DNA of 64,000 bases, taken from NCBI GenBank assembly GCA_900465675.1, contig UBJR01000005.1:608271-672270 (forward strand), read 5' to 3'. The first letter of the stretch is position 1. Each line of letters begins with the position of its first letter. A program made the translations under genes and the position numbers. Shown here in pieces: positions 35,460 to 43,162 of the stretch. The DNA is from Hyphomicrobiales bacterium. GTDB lineage: Bacteria > Pseudomonadota > Alphaproteobacteria > Rhizobiales > Rhizobiaceae. The notes under the pieces were generated by a model. It was given only the letters and a program-made list of their open reading frames with translations, was not told the origin of the DNA and made no database searches.

Positions 35460-36179
35460 ATGAACGGCAGCAAGGATGCGACACTGCATCAAAGCATCTT
35501 GAGCGAGATCGAGGGCCGTATTGTCTCCGGCGAGTGGCCACCGGGGCATCGCATTCCTTTCGAGGTCGATCTTGCCCAGCAGTATGGCTGCTCGCGGATG
35601 ACCGTGAACAAGGTGATGACGCAGCTTGCCAAGGCCGGGCTGATCGAGCGGCGGAAGAAATCCGGCAGCTTCGTCACCCAGCCGCAGGCGCAATCGGCCG
35701 TTCTTGAGATCCACGATATAAAGGCCGAGGTTCAATCGCTGAACCTGCCCTACAGGTATCGCGTCGTGTCGAAGGCAAGCCGGAAGGCAAAGGCGGGAGA
35801 CGGGCGGTTGCCGGATCTGGCAGCCGGTACGCCGCTTCTGGAGCTCGCCTGCGTTCACTTTGCCGGGCCGCGCCCCTTTTGCCTGGAGGAGCGTCTGATC
35901 AATCTCGAAACCGTGCCCGATGCCGCGACTGCGGATTTCGGCGACGTTGCGCCTGGGGCCTGGCTTCTGAAGCAGGTGCCGTGGACGACGGCTGAGCACA
36001 AGATCCACGCGTTGTCTGCGGGCAATGCTGCTGCAGGCGCGCTGGATATCGCCCGCGGCACGGCCTGCCTCGTCATCGAGCGCCGAACCTGGAGCAATGC
36101 CGGGCCGGTCACCCATGTGCGCTTCACTTATCCCGGCGACCGGCATGCGCTCGTGGCCCGTTTCAGCCCGGCTTCCTGA
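35460..36179 (+). CDS. hutC: Histidine utilisation repressor, GntR family
   Basis: 239 residues. N-terminal winged helix (VDLAQQYGCSRMTVNKVMTQ, about residues 35-55; ERRKKSGSFV wing) followed by a UTRA ligand-binding domain (about 95-235) that senses urocanate in HutC. It lies downstream of hutF and would repress the hut genes through the TGTATATACA palindrome at 33968-33979. Domain order and neighbours make the assignment secure. Confidence 0.95.
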   Translation: MNGSKDATLHQSILSEIEGRIVSGEWPPGHRIPFEVDLAQQYGCSRMTVNKVMTQLAKAGLIERRKKSGSFVTQPQAQSAVLEIHDIKAEVQSLNLPYRYRVVSKASRKAKAGDGRLPDLAAGTPLLELACVHFAGPRPFCLEERLINLETVPDAATADFGDVAPGAWLLKQVPWTTAEHKIHALSAGNAAAGALDIARGTACLVIERRTWSNAGPVTHVRFTYPGDRHALVARFSPAS

Positions 36180-36255
36180 GAATCGACCGCCTGCTTATTG
36201 CGAATCATACGCCAAATAGCGGAAGTAAACGCCAAGATGGCTTCCGGAAAATGAC

Positions 36256-37371
36256 ATGCGCTATGAGATCGACAACGCCCTGCTGAAAAGCCTGCTGCCA
36301 GCAGTGGTGCAGGCCGAGGATATGCTGGCGCGTCTCGATGAGCGCGCCGCGCGCTCGCCTGTCGGCGAAGGCTTTACCGAGCGTGGCCATTTTTTCGATG
36401 CCGCAGGCGCGCTCTGGGTCGCTGGAGAGCTCGTTCATATCGAGGACCTCGTTCTGCACGACGCCCATATGGACAGCCGCACGCCGAGCCACGAACTGAC
36501 GATCGCGCATGCGGTTCTTCGCGCAAGGCGGCGGATCTGGACTGCGGACCCCACCTGGGCGCTGAGCGCCGCAGGATTGAACGCGCTTGCCGGAGCCGGG
36601 CTGAACGAAGGGACGGCGCCGGAGATCAAGAGCCTGCGCCCCGTCGAGGAGGAGGCAGACGATCCCGACGAGCTTCTCGCCGCCGAGCTTGCCGAGATCG
36701 ATGCGGTTCTCGCCCGCTCTCAGAAATTGCTCGATGCCCATATCGGCAAGGAGGCCGAGCCGGAAGAACGGCCGAAGGAAAAGCGCAGCGACGATCCGCT
36801 CGGGCTTTTCGGCGACGACGAGTGGGACGAGGGGCTGCGGCTTGCGGATTGGCGTGCAGTCCTGCCGCTTGCCGGCGATCTGCCTCCGGTACTCGCCGCC
36901 GCCGTTCTTTTCGAGGCTTGGGAAAGGATCGAGCCGCTCCGGCGGCAGAACTGGCTTGGCGGATTGCTGGTCTCCAGCCATCTGCGTGCGCGGGGCAAGG
37001 TCGCCTCGCATCTCTTCTCTTTCTACGGCGGACTGAAGACGGTGCGCCACGAGCGCCGCCGCTCGCGCGACAGGCTGACCCGGCTTTTGGCCTTCCTAGA
37101 AGCGATGAGCGAGAGCGCCGCGACCGGCCTCAAGGAGATGGATCGTCTGACGCTGGCGCGCACCCAGATGGAGCTGCGCTTCAGGGACCGGCGCTCCAAT
37201 AGCAGCCTGCCGCAGCTTGCCGATTTCGTGCTGTCGCGGCCGATGGTCTCTTCGGCGATGGTCGCCAAGCAGCTGAAGGTTACGAGCCGCGGTGCGCTCA
37301 ATCTGCTCAACGAGATCGGCATCCGCGAGATGACCGGCCGTGGCCGCTACCGTGCCTGGGGCATCCTCTAA
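36256..37371 (+). CDS. RHE_PE00001-type protein (DUF1612 plus C-terminal helix-turn-helix)
   Basis: 371 residues. An N-terminal and central region of the DUF1612 type (GHFFDAAGALWVAGELVHIEDLV near residue 43, followed by an acidic linker around 135-195) is joined to a C-terminal HTH (SSAMVAKQLKVTSRGALNLL, about 338-357). This rhizobial family is often found on plasmids and near mobile regions; its function is not established to my knowledge, but DNA binding is likely. The 55 bases upstream contain ACGCCAA twice, 17 bases apart, which might be its own binding site. A strong terminator follows. Confidence 0.8.
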   Translation: MRYEIDNALLKSLLPAVVQAEDMLARLDERAARSPVGEGFTERGHFFDAAGALWVAGELVHIEDLVLHDAHMDSRTPSHELTIAHAVLRARRRIWTADPTWALSAAGLNALAGAGLNEGTAPEIKSLRPVEEEADDPDELLAAELAEIDAVLARSQKLLDAHIGKEAEPEERPKEKRSDDPLGLFGDDEWDEGLRLADWRAVLPLAGDLPPVLAAAVLFEAWERIEPLRRQNWLGGLLVSSHLRARGKVASHLFSFYGGLKTVRHERRRSRDRLTRLLAFLEAMSESAATGLKEMDRLTLARTQMELRFRDRRSNSSLPQLADFVLSRPMVSSAMVAKQLKVTSRGALNLLNEIGIREMTGRGRYRAWGIL

Positions 37372-37385
37372 GCAATACGCAAAAA

Positions 37386-37416
37386 AAGGCCGGAGCTTTC
37401 GCCCCGGCCTTTTCTC
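37386..37416 (+). terminator. Rho-independent terminator after the DUF1612/HTH gene
   Basis: Arms AAGGCCGG and CCGGCCTT pair exactly around a 10-base loop, preceded by an A-run and followed by TTCT, 15 bases after the stop. Confidence 0.75.
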
Positions 37417-37500
37417 TAAGGGTGAACGTCCGGCCCGCCATCCTGTCACAGATTGCGGGCCGGACGCTCTAGCGCTTCCATTGCCCCCAGAAGCGCAGTC

Positions 37501-38217
37501 CTATTCCCGCTCGCCCGTGAAGTTGAGCAGCAGCTGGAAGATGTTGACGAAATTCAGGTAGAGAGACAGAGCGCCGAAGACGGCAAGCTTCTGGTTCGAT
37601 TCCTGATCGTGGTTCTCCGAAAACTGTTCCTTGATGTTCTGCGTGTCCCAGGCGGTCAGGCCGACGAAGACGACGATACCGATGACCGAGATGGCGAACT
37701 GCAGCGCAGACGAGCCAAGGAAGATGTTGACGATGCTGGCGATGACGACGCCGATCAGGCCCATCATCAGGAACGAGCCGACCTTCGCCAGATCACGCTT
37801 GGTGACGTAGCCGTAGAGGCTGGTCGCGCCGAACATCGTTGCGGCGATGAAGAACGTACGGGCGATGCTCGTGCCGGTGAACACCAGGAACACCGAGGCC
37901 AGCGACAGGCCCATGACGGCGCAGAACGCCCAGAACATCATCTGTGCAGCACTGGCCGACATCGTCTGGATCTTGAACGAGAAGAAGAAGACGAAGGCCA
38001 GCGGAGCGAGCATGACGACCCACTTCAGCGGCGACTGGAAGATCGGCACGTAGAGCGCCGGCGTCGAGCCGACGATGAAGGCGACGATGCCGGTAATGAC
38101 GAGGCCGACACCCATGTAATTGTAGACGCGCAGCATATGCTGGCGCAGTCCCTCGTCGAAGAGCGCCTGCGAGCCGGCGGCAGAGCCGTAGCCGTAACGC
38201 GGATTGATCTGGTTCAT
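37501..38217 (-). CDS. Bax inhibitor-1/YccA family membrane protein
   Basis: 238 residues with seven hydrophobic helices and the BI-1 C-terminal block (GLTAWDTQNIKEQF near 187; ALSLYLNFVNIFQLLL near 215). BI-1 family proteins are membrane proteins linked to ion or proton leak and, as YccA, to protection of membrane proteases' substrates. A GAGGAGA ribosome site precedes the ATG. It lies only 20 bases after the anti-sigma gene, as the third gene of the sigma-anti-sigma operon, which suggests a role in an envelope stress response. Confidence 0.88.
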   Translation of the reverse strand: MNQINPRYGYGSAAGSQALFDEGLRQHMLRVYNYMGVGLVITGIVAFIVGSTPALYVPIFQSPLKWVVMLAPLAFVFFFSFKIQTMSASAAQMMFWAFCAVMGLSLASVFLVFTGTSIARTFFIAATMFGATSLYGYVTKRDLAKVGSFLMMGLIGVVIASIVNIFLGSSALQFAISVIGIVVFVGLTAWDTQNIKEQFSENHDQESNQKLAVFGALSLYLNFVNIFQLLLNFTGERE

Positions 38218-38237
38218 TGCGATCTCCTCGGGTTGAA

Positions 38238-39008
38238 CTAGTAGAGCGAGCGGGCTAGGCCTTCGGCTGCCCTGTCGAGATTGAGGCCACCATCACCGGC
38301 AACGAGGGCATAGGCCACTTCGCCGATTTGCCAGTAGGCAGCTTCGGTATTGTCGAGCGCGAGATGGCCAACCGGTTGCACGGCAAACGCCCCCGGCCTA
38401 ACGGCAAACAACGAGAGCTGTTTGCCGTTCGCTTCCTGGATAGCCATCTCCACGCTCGGGCCGAATGCAGACGGGAAGATCTGAACATCAGAGACCTTCC
38501 AGTCCTTCGGCAGTTCGGGCATGGTAATTGCAGTCGCCGCACGAATGTCGTCGGCGTTGTAATGTGGTGCCGCAGTCTGTGACGGCACGGTCTGGCGCAG
38601 CTGCGCCGTCTGATAAGCGCGAACGGCGTCTTCGACATAGGCCGGAGCCGGCGTCGAGGCTGCCACTTCAGTCGCCGTGAAGGCACCGAAGGTCGTATGA
38701 GCGACCCAGCCGGCAGCAACGAGCACGGTGACGGCAGCGATCCGCTGGACGGTGTGCAGGATGCGGCCATAGGACAGGCCACGCTCCAGCCGCCGTGCGG
38801 CATCCCGGGTTTCGATCCGGCCGAAGGCATTCTCGCCGGCCAGCGCCAGACGCAGTTCGCCCTTGATGCTGAGATCGGCCATCACCTTCGCAGCGATATC
38901 CGGGTTCTCCGAAAGGTAGGATTCCACCTGGATGCGGCGCGCCACATCGAGCTCGCCATCCACATAGGCGTCGAGATCGGTGTCGATGATCGGATCAACT
39001 GCTTTCAT
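38238..39008 (-). CDS. Transmembrane anti-sigma factor
   Basis: 256 residues. A cytosolic N-terminal domain (ITDLDAYVDGELD-type DxYVDGELD motif near residue 12) is followed by one membrane helix (about 88-108) and a periplasmic domain of about 145 residues. The YVDGELD signature is typical of anti-sigma factors that hold ECF sigma factors at the membrane; the HxxxCxxC zinc motif is absent. The start overlaps the sigma gene by 14 bases, so the two are co-translated. The periplasmic domain may be the sensor; its signal is unknown. Confidence 0.85.
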   Translation of the reverse strand: MKAVDPIIDTDLDAYVDGELDVARRIQVESYLSENPDIAAKVMADLSIKGELRLALAGENAFGRIETRDAARRLERGLSYGRILHTVQRIAAVTVLVAAGWVAHTTFGAFTATEVAASTPAPAYVEDAVRAYQTAQLRQTVPSQTAAPHYNADDIRAATAITMPELPKDWKVSDVQIFPSAFGPSVEMAIQEANGKQLSLFAVRPGAFAVQPVGHLALDNTEAAYWQIGEVAYALVAGDGGLNLDRAAEGLARSLY

Positions 39009-39534
39009 TGCCGTTCCCTCCGATTAGGCGCAGGTGCGAAACGCGCGGTGTCTTCTCCTCGAATTCACGAAGCTGGGCGCGGGCTCGCGAAATGCGCGAC
39101 ATCAGCGTTCCCACAGGAATACCGAGCGATGCGGCCGCTTCCTGATAGGAAAGGTCTTCGATGGCAACGAGATGCAGCGCCTCCCGCTGTTCTTCCGGCA
39201 GGTTGAAGAACGCGTCGCGAACCTGTTGCAGGCGCACGGCATGTTCCTGTCCCGCCGGCAGCGACTGGTCCGCCTCGAGGGCCGCTTCGTCATGCCTGCG
39301 TGTGAGCGACCGGTTCTGGCGAACACGATCGATGTGAGCGTTGTGGACGATGGAAAGCAGCCAGGTGCGAAGATTGCCGCCGCCGCGGAAGCTCTGACGC
39401 TTCTCGTAGGCCCGCAGCAGGGCATCCTGCACCAGATCTTCCGCGTCATCCGAGTTGCGCACCAGAGCACGCGCGTAGCGCCTGAGCGCTGCGAGCTGTC
39501 CGATAACATCGAATGGGCGTTCTTTCCGTTCCAT
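38995..39534 (-). CDS. ECF RNA polymerase sigma factor
   Basis: 179 residues with sigma-2 (DAEDLVQDALLRAYEKRQSF, RTWLLSIVHNAHIDRVRQ; about 28-75) and sigma-4 (LPEEQREALHLVAIEDLSYQ...VGTLMSRISRARAQL; about 110-155), lacking regions 1 and 3 as ECF factors do. The only suitable start is the ATG at 39534, six bases after a good ECF-type -10 element. That implies autoregulation and a leaderless or nearly leaderless mRNA. It overlaps the anti-sigma gene by 14 bases. An upstream open frame runs through the promoter and the divergent gene and is rejected. Confidence 0.92.
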   Translation of the reverse strand: MERKERPFDVIGQLAALRRYARALVRNSDDAEDLVQDALLRAYEKRQSFRGGGNLRTWLLSIVHNAHIDRVRQNRSLTRRHDEAALEADQSLPAGQEHAVRLQQVRDAFFNLPEEQREALHLVAIEDLSYQEAAASLGIPVGTLMSRISRARAQLREFEEKTPRVSHLRLIGGNGNESS

Positions 39535-39540
39535 GATTGA

Positions 39541-39570
39541 GTATACGGATGCTGGCCGGGATTTATTCCC
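39541..39570 (-). promoter_or_regulatory. ECF-type autoregulatory promoter
   Basis: On the minus strand GGGAATAA (39570-39563) is followed after 15 bases by CGTATAC (39547-39541), the usual GGAAT...CGTA layout of ECF promoters. The ATG of the sigma gene begins only six bases beyond the -10, so transcription would start at or next to the start codon. Confidence 0.65.
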
Positions 39571-39623
39571 GAAAATTTTCGAGGCCTTCAGATTTTTCGT
39601 TAGATTGCCGCGCCACGCGGGAT

Positions 39624-39643
39624 TTGCTATACATGTATAGCAA
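39624..39643. promoter_or_regulatory. Perfect 20-bp palindrome upstream of the RelB-like gene
   Basis: The half-site TTGCTATACA is followed directly by its exact reverse complement, ending 10 bases before the antitoxin ATG and including part of its ribosome site region. It is the likely operator of the RelBE-type pair and is 54 bases from the divergent ECF promoter. Confidence 0.75.
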
Positions 39644-39653
39644 GGAGAACCCG

Positions 39654-39878
39654 ATGCTCGCCCTGAGATTGCCGCCGGATGTTGAAGCCCGGCTTGATGA
39701 ACTTGCCAAGCGTACCGGCAGAAGCAAGAGCTTCTACGCGCGGGAGGCCATTCTCGAATACTTGGACGATCTGGAAGATATCTATCTCGCCGAGAAGCGA
39801 TTGGAAGATGTTCGCAGTGGGCGGAGCGACAGCGTCGCGCTCGAAGATCTGATGAAGGCCTATGGTCTGGAAGATTAG
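39654..39878 (+). CDS. RelB/CopG-type antitoxin
   Basis: 74 residues: an N-terminal ribbon-helix-helix ([20 protein letters not shown], then [20 protein letters not shown]) and a short acidic tail. This is the ribbon-helix-helix form that regulates RelE-like toxins. AAGGAG precedes the ATG, and a perfect palindrome suited to RHH binding lies just upstream. It overlaps the toxin gene by 17 bases. Confidence 0.9.
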   Translation: MLALRLPPDVEARLDELAKRTGRSKSFYAREAILEYLDDLEDIYLAEKRLEDVRSGRSDSVALEDLMKAYGLED

Positions 39879-40134
39879 GCTCGAGCGCTCGGCAGAACGC
39901 GAGCTTTCCAAACTCGGCGCGGATGCCGCCAAGCGAATTCTTGTCTTTCTTCACGGCAGGCTGGCGAAGCTCGATGATCCGCGTTCGATCGGTGAAGCGC
40001 TGAAGGGATCCGAGCTCGGAAATTTCTGGAAATATCGTGTCGGCGATTACCGCATCATCGCGCATATCGAGGATGGGATCGTGGAGATCCTGATCGTCCG
40101 GATCGGCAATCGCCGAGAGGTCTACCGGCGCTGA
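39862..40134 (+). CDS. RelE/ParE-family toxin
   Basis: 90 residues of the RelE fold: [18 protein letters not shown] at the start and [31 protein letters not shown] at the end hold the conserved basic/aromatic residues of mRNA-cleaving RelE toxins (Arg in GDYRI, Arg in IGNRREVY). The ATG at 39862 lies within the end of the antitoxin gene, indicating coupled translation. It ends eight bases before the tail of cueR on the opposite strand. Confidence 0.9.
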   Translation: MVWKIRLERSAERELSKLGADAAKRILVFLHGRLAKLDDPRSIGEALKGSELGNFWKYRVGDYRIIAHIEDGIVEILIVRIGNRREVYRR

Positions 40135-40142
40135 GGCCGAGG

Positions 40143-40538
40143 CTAAACCGCCTTCCCATCCGAAAGCCCATCCAAAATAGGGCAATCAGGCCGGTCGTTG
40201 CCGTGGCAGGCGTGGACGAGGTGCTCCAGGGTGCGGCGCAGCTCCATCATCTCGCGGATTTTCTGGTCGATCTCGGTCAGCTTGGTCTGGGCAATGTCCT
40301 TGACGTCGGCACTGGCGCGGCTCTTGTCTTCGTAAAGCGCCAGAAGCTGGCGGCATTCCTCGACCGAGAAACCGAGGCCGCGGGAACGCTGCAGAAAGCG
40401 CAGCTTGTGGACATCGGACAGGTCGTAGTCACGATAGCCGTTTCCGCCCCTTTCAGGCCGGACCAGGCCGATATCCTCGTAATAGCGGATCGTCTTTGCC
40501 GGAAGACCGGACCGGTCCGATGCCTCGCCGATATTCAT
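40143..40538 (-). CDS. cueR: Cu(I)-responsive MerR-family activator CueR
   Basis: 131 residues. MerR helix-turn-helix (MNIGEASDRSGLPAKTIRYYE), a dimerisation helix, and the metal loop with Cys111 and Cys119 (CHGNDRPDC), the two-cysteine pattern of CueR/HmrR for monovalent copper, silver or gold. It lies 10 bases after copA and is co-transcribed with it, so the activator raises its own level together with the pump. The matching operator is upstream of copA. Confidence 0.93.
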   Translation of the reverse strand: MNIGEASDRSGLPAKTIRYYEDIGLVRPERGGNGYRDYDLSDVHKLRFLQRSRGLGFSVEECRQLLALYEDKSRASADVKDIAQTKLTEIDQKIREMMELRRTLEHLVHACHGNDRPDCPILDGLSDGKAV

Positions 40539-40547
40539 GGCAGCCTC

Positions 40548-43067
40548 CTAGAGTTTCTGGACGCGCAGCCTGAGCGCGTTGGCGATGACCGAGACAGACG
40601 AGAGGCTCATCGCCGCCGCCGCGATCATCGGCGAGAGCAGCAGCCCGGGCACCGGGTAGAGGATGCCCGCCGCAACGGGAACGCCGAGCGCATTGTAGCC
40701 GAAGGCGAAGCCGAGGTTTTGGCGAATGTTGCGCATCGTTGCCTCTGCCAGACGGCGGGCGCGGACAATTCCGGTAAGATCGCCCTTCACCAGCGTGATG
40801 CCCGCACTTTCCATCGCCACATCGGCGCCGGTGCCCATGGCGATGCCGACATCGGCTGCGGCGAGCGCCGGCGCATCATTGACGCCGTCGCCCGCCATGG
40901 CGACGACTGCGCCCTTAGCATGCAACTCGTCAATCAGCGCCTTCTTGCCCTCGGGCAACACATCGGCACGCACCTCGTCGATGCCGAGCTGTTTGGCAAC
41001 GGCCTTTGCTGTCCGCTCGTTGTCGCCGGTCGCCATGATGATCCGCAGACCGCTGTCATGCAGCGCCCGGATGGCCGCTGCCGTTGTCGGCTTGAGCCGG
41101 TCGGCCACTGCGACGAAGCCGGCGAGGCTGCCGTCGATGGTGACGAACATCACCGTCTTGCCGTCGTCGCGCAAATCACTGATCTGTTCGTCGAGCGCCG
41201 CGGTATCGATGCCGAGATCCCCCATCATCGCGGCATTGCCGAGCGCGATTTTAGCGCCATCGACAAGGCCGGTGACACCCTTGCCGGTGATGGCATCGAA
41301 CGATGTGACCTCGGATAGCGCAATGCTGTGTTCCTCAGCACCGGCAACGATCGCTTCGGCGAGGGGATGCTCGGAGCCGCGTTCGAGGCTTGCCGCCACG
41401 GCAAGCAGCCGGCTTTCGTCGATGCCCTCAAGGGCAACCGTGTCGGTCAGGCGTGGCTTGCCTTCGGTCAAGGTGCCGGTTTTGTCGACGATCAGCGTAT
41501 CGACCTTGGAGAAGCACTCCAGCGCTTCGGCATCCTTGATCAATACGCCTTCCTGAGCGCCGCGGCCGGTGGCGATCATTATCGACATCGGCGTTGCCAG
41601 GCCGAGAGCGCAGGGACAGGCGATGATCAGCACGGCGACGGCCGCGATCAGTGCATGGGCAAGCCGTGGTTCGGGACCGAACATCATCCAGGCGCCGAAG
41701 GCAAGGATCGCCACGGCAACGACGGCGGGAACGAAGACGGCAGAGACGCGGTCCACAGCGCCCTGGATCGGCGCGCGGGAGCGCTGCGCCTTGGCGACCA
41801 TGTCGACGATCTGCGACAGCGTCGTCTCGGAGCCAACGCGCTCGGCGGTCATGATGAAGCTGCCGTTACGGTTCATCGTGCCGCCGGTAACCGTGTCGCC
41901 CTTTGTCTTTTCGACCGGAAGCGGCTCGCCCGTGATCATCGATTCATCGACGGTCGATTGTCCTTCGCTGACCTGCCCATCCACCGGCACGCGCTCGCCG
42001 GGGCGGACCCGCAGGCGGTCGCCCTTGGCGATGTCATCGACTTCGATATCGATCTCGCTGCAATCGGTGGTAATCCGCCGCGCGGTTTTAGGGGCAAGAT
42101 CGAGCAAGGCGCGGATTGCCGAACCGGTGCGCTCGCGCGCCTTCAGCTCCAGAAGCTGGCCGACGAAGACGAGCGTGACGATAACGGCCGCTGCCTCGAA
42201 ATAGACAGGCACCGTATCGACGTGGCCGCGGATGCTCATCGGGAAGAGGCCCGGCGCAAATGTCGCGACGATGCTGTAGAGATAGGCGGTGCCGACGCCG
42301 AGGCCGATCAGCGTCCACATGTTCGGGCTGCGGTTGACCAGGGACGCCCAGGCGCGGCGGAAGAAGGGGATGGCGGCCCAGAGCACAACGGGTGTCGCCA
42401 GCGCCAGTTCGAGCCAGACGGCACGCGCCTCGCCTATCATCTCGCGCAGCGGCAGACCGATCATCGGCCCCATGGTCAGTGCCAGCAGCGGAACGGCCAG
42501 CGCAGCGCTAACCCAGAAGCGGCGGGTGAAATCGACGAGCTCCGGGTTCGGGCCTTCGTCTGCCGGTGGGATGCCCATCGGCTCCAGCGCCATGCCGCAT
42601 TTCGAGCAGTCGCCGGGATGATCGGCGACGATTTCCGGATGCATCGGGCAGGTATATTGCGTGCCCTTCGGCATCGGCTTTGCCTCTGGGCGATTACCAT
42701 CGAGATAATCGCCCGGGCTTGCCTCGAACTTCGCCTTGCAGCCTGCCGAGCAGAAATAGAGCTTGTCGCCCTCGTGCTTCAAAAAATGCTTCGCCGTTGA
42801 GCGATCGACGGACATGCCGCAGACCGGATCCTTGGCGAGGAGATAATCCTGGGGCGCTGCTTCGAACTTCTTGCGGCAACCGTCGCAGCAGAAATGGTAG
42901 GTTCGGCCTTCATGGACGAGGCTCTGCTTGCCGGCATCCGGATCGACCGTCATTCCGCAGACGGGATCGCGCGTGACGGGCGCCTCGGCCGGTGCGCCGT
43001 GGCTATGGCCGGAGCAGCAGCCCTGCGCTCCGTGGCCGTGATGATGGGAATGGTCGTGATTATCCAT
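40548..43067 (-). CDS. copA: Copper-exporting P1B-type ATPase with YHS domains
   Basis: 839 residues. His-rich N-terminus (about 2-20), two YHS metal domains (DPVCGMTVD and DPVCGMSVD, about 38-80 and 85-125), a small heavy-metal domain (CPMHPEIV...[12 protein letters not shown], about 140-165), then eight membrane helices with the ion motif CPCALG, phosphorylation site [13 protein letters not shown] and [10 protein letters not shown]. Usual CxxC HMA domains are absent, replaced by YHS domains. The ATG at 43067 has AAGGAG upstream; a start at 43088 is less supported. The pump removes Cu(I) from the cytoplasm. Confidence 0.94.
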   Translation of the reverse strand: MDNHDHSHHHGHGAQGCCSGHSHGAPAEAPVTRDPVCGMTVDPDAGKQSLVHEGRTYHFCCDGCRKKFEAAPQDYLLAKDPVCGMSVDRSTAKHFLKHEGDKLYFCSAGCKAKFEASPGDYLDGNRPEAKPMPKGTQYTCPMHPEIVADHPGDCSKCGMALEPMGIPPADEGPNPELVDFTRRFWVSAALAVPLLALTMGPMIGLPLREMIGEARAVWLELALATPVVLWAAIPFFRRAWASLVNRSPNMWTLIGLGVGTAYLYSIVATFAPGLFPMSIRGHVDTVPVYFEAAAVIVTLVFVGQLLELKARERTGSAIRALLDLAPKTARRITTDCSEIDIEVDDIAKGDRLRVRPGERVPVDGQVSEGQSTVDESMITGEPLPVEKTKGDTVTGGTMNRNGSFIMTAERVGSETTLSQIVDMVAKAQRSRAPIQGAVDRVSAVFVPAVVAVAILAFGAWMMFGPEPRLAHALIAAVAVLIIACPCALGLATPMSIMIATGRGAQEGVLIKDAEALECFSKVDTLIVDKTGTLTEGKPRLTDTVALEGIDESRLLAVAASLERGSEHPLAEAIVAGAEEHSIALSEVTSFDAITGKGVTGLVDGAKIALGNAAMMGDLGIDTAALDEQISDLRDDGKTVMFVTIDGSLAGFVAVADRLKPTTAAAIRALHDSGLRIIMATGDNERTAKAVAKQLGIDEVRADVLPEGKKALIDELHAKGAVVAMAGDGVNDAPALAAADVGIAMGTGADVAMESAGITLVKGDLTGIVRARRLAEATMRNIRQNLGFAFGYNALGVPVAAGILYPVPGLLLSPMIAAAAMSLSSVSVIANALRLRVQKL

Positions 43068-43102
43068 AAGATTCTCCTTTGCCCGCAAGGGCAGTGGATA
43101 GG

Positions 43103-43133
43103 CTTATGAACCTTCCAGCAACTGGAAGGTCAA
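43103..43133 (-). promoter_or_regulatory. CueR-regulated promoter of copA
   Basis: Inverted repeat with arms ACCTTCCAG and CTGGAAGGT around three bases (43110-43130). On the minus strand it lies between TTGACC (43133-43128) and CATAAG (43108-43103), 19 bases apart, the over-long spacer typical of MerR-family promoters. Confidence 0.92.
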
Positions 43134-43162
43134 GCGAGAAGTTTCGTCCCGCTTGAAAATCG

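Noticed and set aside
41328..42800. Open frame of about 490 codons on the plus strand opposite copA
   Set aside because: It is antisense to a gene with all P-type ATPase motifs; no ribosome site or recognisable motif.
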